From the NCBI GenBank assembly GCA_905372495.1, contig CAJPPG010000030.1:1-7680 (forward strand): a stretch of 7,680 nucleotides of DNA. The letters are read 5' to 3'. The position numbers and the translations under genes were made by a program. The notes below the pieces were generated by a model. It was not told the origin of the DNA and did not search any database. It saw only the letters and a program-made list of their open reading frames with translations. Positions 6,122 to 7,680 of this stretch are shown here, one piece after another; position 1 is the first letter of the stretch, and every line of letters starts with the position of its first letter. This stretch comes from Candidatus Saccharimonadota bacterium. Its GTDB lineage: Bacteria > Patescibacteriota > Saccharimonadia > Saccharimonadales > Saccharimonadaceae.

Positions 6122-7462
6122 ATGTTTTGTGATACTGCAAAAGTTAGTCTAAAAGCCGGCAAAGGCGGTGATGGTGCCGTATCTTTTCGCCATGAAATTT
6201 ACATTAATAAAGGTGGTCCAGATGGTGGAAATGGTGGTAAAGGTGGTTCCATAATCTTTGTCGCTGATAAGGATACTAATACCTTAATTGACTTTCGCTT
6301 CAACCCAATTCTGACCGCTGAAAATGGCGGCAATGGCTCAGGTACGCGTAGTGCAGGCCGCTCCGGAAAAGATCTCCTCGTTGAGGTCCCCATCGGCACT
6401 ATTGTTAAGCGCGATGGTCAAGTTATTGCTGATCTCACCTATGACGGTGAAAGGGCTGTTATTGCTAAAGGTGGCGACGGTGGCTTTGGGAATGCTCACT
6501 TCAAATCTAGCGTTAGGCAAACTCCAGTTATTGCCGAGGTTGGTGAACCAGGTGATGAATTTGAAGCTGAATTAGAATTGCGTCTCCTTGCAGATGTTGG
6601 TTTAGTCGGTTTGCCAAATGCTGGTAAATCAACTTTTCTTTCAGTTGTTAGTAATGCTAAGCCGGAAATCGCAGACTATCCGTTCACGACCCTCACTCCA
6701 AATCTTGGTGTCGCTACGATTGACCGCCACGATATTCTAATCGCAGATATTCCAGGTCTCATCGAAGGCGCTGCGGAAGGGAAGGGGCTAGGTCATGACT
6801 TTTTGCGTCACGTAGATCGTACGGCGGTTCTTCTCCATCTTGTCGATGTTTATAATAACGACGCCGGTGAAGCATATCGTATTATTCGCCATGAGCTTGA
6901 TAAGTATTCAGACCTAAAAGATCGTCCTGAAATTGTTGCGCTCACAAAATGTGAAGGTGTAGACCACGATATTATCAATATGCAGGTCGAGTCTATTAAG
7001 CGATATAATCCTAGTGCTAATATTCTTTCTATTTCTGCCTCTTCTCATCAAGGTATCGATGATTTATTACGCCTCCTATGGCAGGAAATTGAAAAATCGA
7101 AAGACCAGAAAAAAGCTCAAGCAGCTCAAACTTCATCTCAAACTGCCGTGGTTGATTTAGGCGATAATCGTTCTGAGGTGCAAAATAGTCAAGCAGATTT
7201 GCCTGTCATTTCTCTATGTACTCAGGAGCTCCGCAATACCTGGTCTGTTACTTTGGATGATGGCGGAGTCTATCATGTGACTGGAGAAAAGATTGAAAAA
7301 TTTGCCAGACGCACCGATCTTTCCAATTATGCCTCCGTCAACCGCCTTCGTGATATTATGAAGAAACTCGGTATTCGTGCCGAACTTACTAACCAGGGCG
7401 CTGGTCCTGATTCTCTAATTGAGATCTCCGGCAAAACCTTCACTTTGGTTGAACAGTATTAA
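6122..7462 (+). CDS. obgE: Obg-family GTPase ObgE/CgtA with OBG, G and OCT domains
   Basis: A 446-residue essential-type GTPase that acts on 50S ribosomal subunit assembly and stress or growth control in the cytoplasm. The glycine-rich OBG domain spans about 2-158 (AGKGGDGAVSFRHE, GGPDGGNGGKGG). The G domain covers about 159-325: G1 GLPNAGKST (163-171), switch I FTTLTPN (188-194) with the conserved Thr pair, G3 DIPG (209-212), G4 TKCE (275-278) and G5 SISAS (303-307). A Gln/Ala/Ser-rich linker (about 326-362) leads to a C-terminal OCT domain (about 372-445), as in Firmicutes-type Obg proteins. G4 is unusual: the family normally has NKxD, and here both Asn and Asp are changed conservatively. 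The ATG at 6122 begins the conserved MFCDTAKVSLKAG start; the Shine-Dalgarno is weak (AAGAG) and a -10 element lies just upstream. A terminator follows the stop. Confidence 0.97.
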   Translation: MFCDTAKVSLKAGKGGDGAVSFRHEIYINKGGPDGGNGGKGGSIIFVADKDTNTLIDFRFNPILTAENGGNGSGTRSAGRSGKDLLVEVPIGTIVKRDGQVIADLTYDGERAVIAKGGDGGFGNAHFKSSVRQTPVIAEVGEPGDEFEAELELRLLADVGLVGLPNAGKSTFLSVVSNAKPEIADYPFTTLTPNLGVATIDRHDILIADIPGLIEGAAEGKGLGHDFLRHVDRTAVLLHLVDVYNNDAGEAYRIIRHELDKYSDLKDRPEIVALTKCEGVDHDIINMQVESIKRYNPSANILSISASSHQGIDDLLRLLWQEIEKSKDQKKAQAAQTSSQTAVVDLGDNRSEVQNSQADLPVISLCTQELRNTWSVTLDDGGVYHVTGEKIEKFARRTDLSNYASVNRLRDIMKKLGIRAELTNQGAGPDSLIEISGKTFTLVEQY

Positions 7463-7471
7463 ATCAGCAGT

Positions 7472-7500
7472 AAAAAATACTCCCGAAGGAGTACTTTTTT
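7472..7500. terminator. Bidirectional intrinsic terminator after obgE
   Basis: TACTCC (7478-7483) and GGAGTA (7488-7493) form a 6-bp stem, with A6 on the left and T6 on the right, so it can end transcripts from both directions. On the plus strand it ends the obgE operon 10 nt after the stop. On the minus strand the loop is UUCG closed by C-G, a very stable tetraloop, and a T6 tract follows. The minus-strand version looks the more optimised of the two. Confidence 0.85.
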
Positions 7501-7616
7501 CACTGATGCGCGCCCACCCTGGGGCACATTGTTTTGTTTTAATTCGCTTTTTGTTTTTAATGAAATCTCCACACTCCACTATTTTTGAAGCGGAACCCCG
7601 TGAAGCGTATCAGCTT
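7472..7616 (-). ncRNA. Candidate small non-coding RNA of about 145 nt, family unknown
   Basis: Three signals line up on the minus strand. A consensus promoter (7651-7623) predicts a start near 7616. A UUCG-loop terminator predicts an end near 7472. In between, CUGAUACGC near the 5' end (7613-7605) can pair with GCGCAUCAG (7511-7503) just before the terminator, giving 8 of 9 pairs that close the whole molecule. Inside, CGCUUC (near 7591-7586) could pair with GGAGUG in a small hairpin, and an A-rich, probably unstructured stretch covers 7561-7527. No minus-strand reading frame of useful length is visible. A closed outer stem with a partly open interior is loosely like 6S RNA, but I see no diagnostic match to 6S, SRP RNA, tmRNA or RNase P RNA. 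Alternative: a non-conserved spacer with chance pairing, or an overlapping plus-strand gene beginning at 7506 or 7560. Confidence 0.4.
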
Positions 7617-7622
7617 ATGCTT

Positions 7623-7651
7623 ACTATATCCAAAAATCTCCAGACTGTCAA
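7623..7651 (-). promoter_or_regulatory. Consensus sigma-70-type promoter reading leftward
   Basis: The minus strand has TTGACA (7651-7646), a 17-bp spacer and TATAGT (7628-7623). This is a perfect -35, ideal spacing and one mismatch in the -10, by far the best full promoter in the window. It reads toward the back of obgE, where no minus-strand gene exists, and so supports the candidate RNA. Predicted start is near 7616. Confidence 0.6.
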
Positions 7652-7659
7652 GAATATAG

Positions 7660-7668
7660 TGGTAAAAT
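7660..7668 (+). promoter_or_regulatory. Extended -10 promoter for a gene beyond the right edge
   Basis: TGGTAAAAT is identical to the obgE element at 6104-6112. A near copy, TGGTAAAAA, follows at 7670-7678. If the same leaderless spacing holds, the next plus-strand gene starts just outside the window. An ATG at 7669 opens four codons (MVKI) but lies too close to the first element to be transcribed from it. Confidence 0.4.
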
Positions 7669-7680
7669 ATGGTAAAAATC

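Noticed and set aside
7563..7580. MraZ-type operator (GTGGAG repeats on the minus strand)
   Set aside because: The two GTGG units are only 6 nt apart rather than the roughly 10-nt spacing of MraZ boxes, and no mraZ gene or division cluster is visible.
7575..7605. tRNA-like T-arm (CGGGGTTCCG on the minus strand)
   Set aside because: No matching acceptor stem, anticodon arm or CCA-proximal structure can be drawn around it.
7506..7680. Plus-strand open frame from ATG 7506 (or ATG 7560) to the window end, up to 58 codons (MKSPHSTIFEAEP from 7560)
   Set aside because: No ribosome site or promoter precedes either ATG, no family is recognisable, and it overlaps the candidate RNA, its promoter and a TGGTAAAAT element. 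It stays possible as the start of a real gene; the next bases to the right would decide.

Overview
The window looks like a chromosomal segment of a Candidate Phyla Radiation (Patescibacteria) bacterium, most likely a Saccharibacteria (TM7)-type genome. The main evidence is the 578-residue membrane protein, whose layout (short N-terminal domain, charged linker, single membrane span, baseplate-J-like ectodomain) I know only from CPR genomes. The moderately low GC, tight gene packing, apparent leaderless promoters and standard stop-codon use also fit. The lineage call is from family recognition, not from a search. I see no mobile element, CRISPR array, tRNA or rRNA.

Layout. Bases 1-1494 (minus strand) hold most of a soluble PAS-histidine kinase. 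Its Pro/Gln/Thr-rich C-terminal tail contains a long direct repeat and runs off the left edge. A 47-bp divergent intergenic region follows, with back-to-back TGnTAAAAT promoters. From 1542 to 7462 four plus-strand genes lie almost end to end: (1) the CPR membrane protein with a J-like ectodomain; (2) a fusion of a RuvX/YqgF nuclease domain to the endolytic transglycosylase MltG; (3) a secreted or anchored LysM-LysM-CHAP peptidoglycan hydrolase; (4) the GTPase ObgE, with its own near-leaderless promoter. A hairpin terminator that works on both strands follows obgE.

The last 200 bases are the least ordinary part. On the minus strand a consensus promoter (TTGACA, 17 bp, TATAGT) would start a transcript of about 145 nt. 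Its 5' end can pair with the sequence just before the 3' terminator, and the terminator has a UUCG tetraloop. I annotate this as a candidate small non-coding RNA of unknown family. A further TGGTAAAAT element points rightward out of the window, presumably toward the next gene.

How the genes fit together (inference): MltG and the LysM-CHAP protein both act on peptidoglycan outside the membrane, and the J-like protein shares their topology, so genes 1-3 look like a cell-envelope module. RuvX and ObgE belong to nucleic-acid and ribosome housekeeping. The divergent kinase could be an envelope or stress sensor, but no response regulator is present here.
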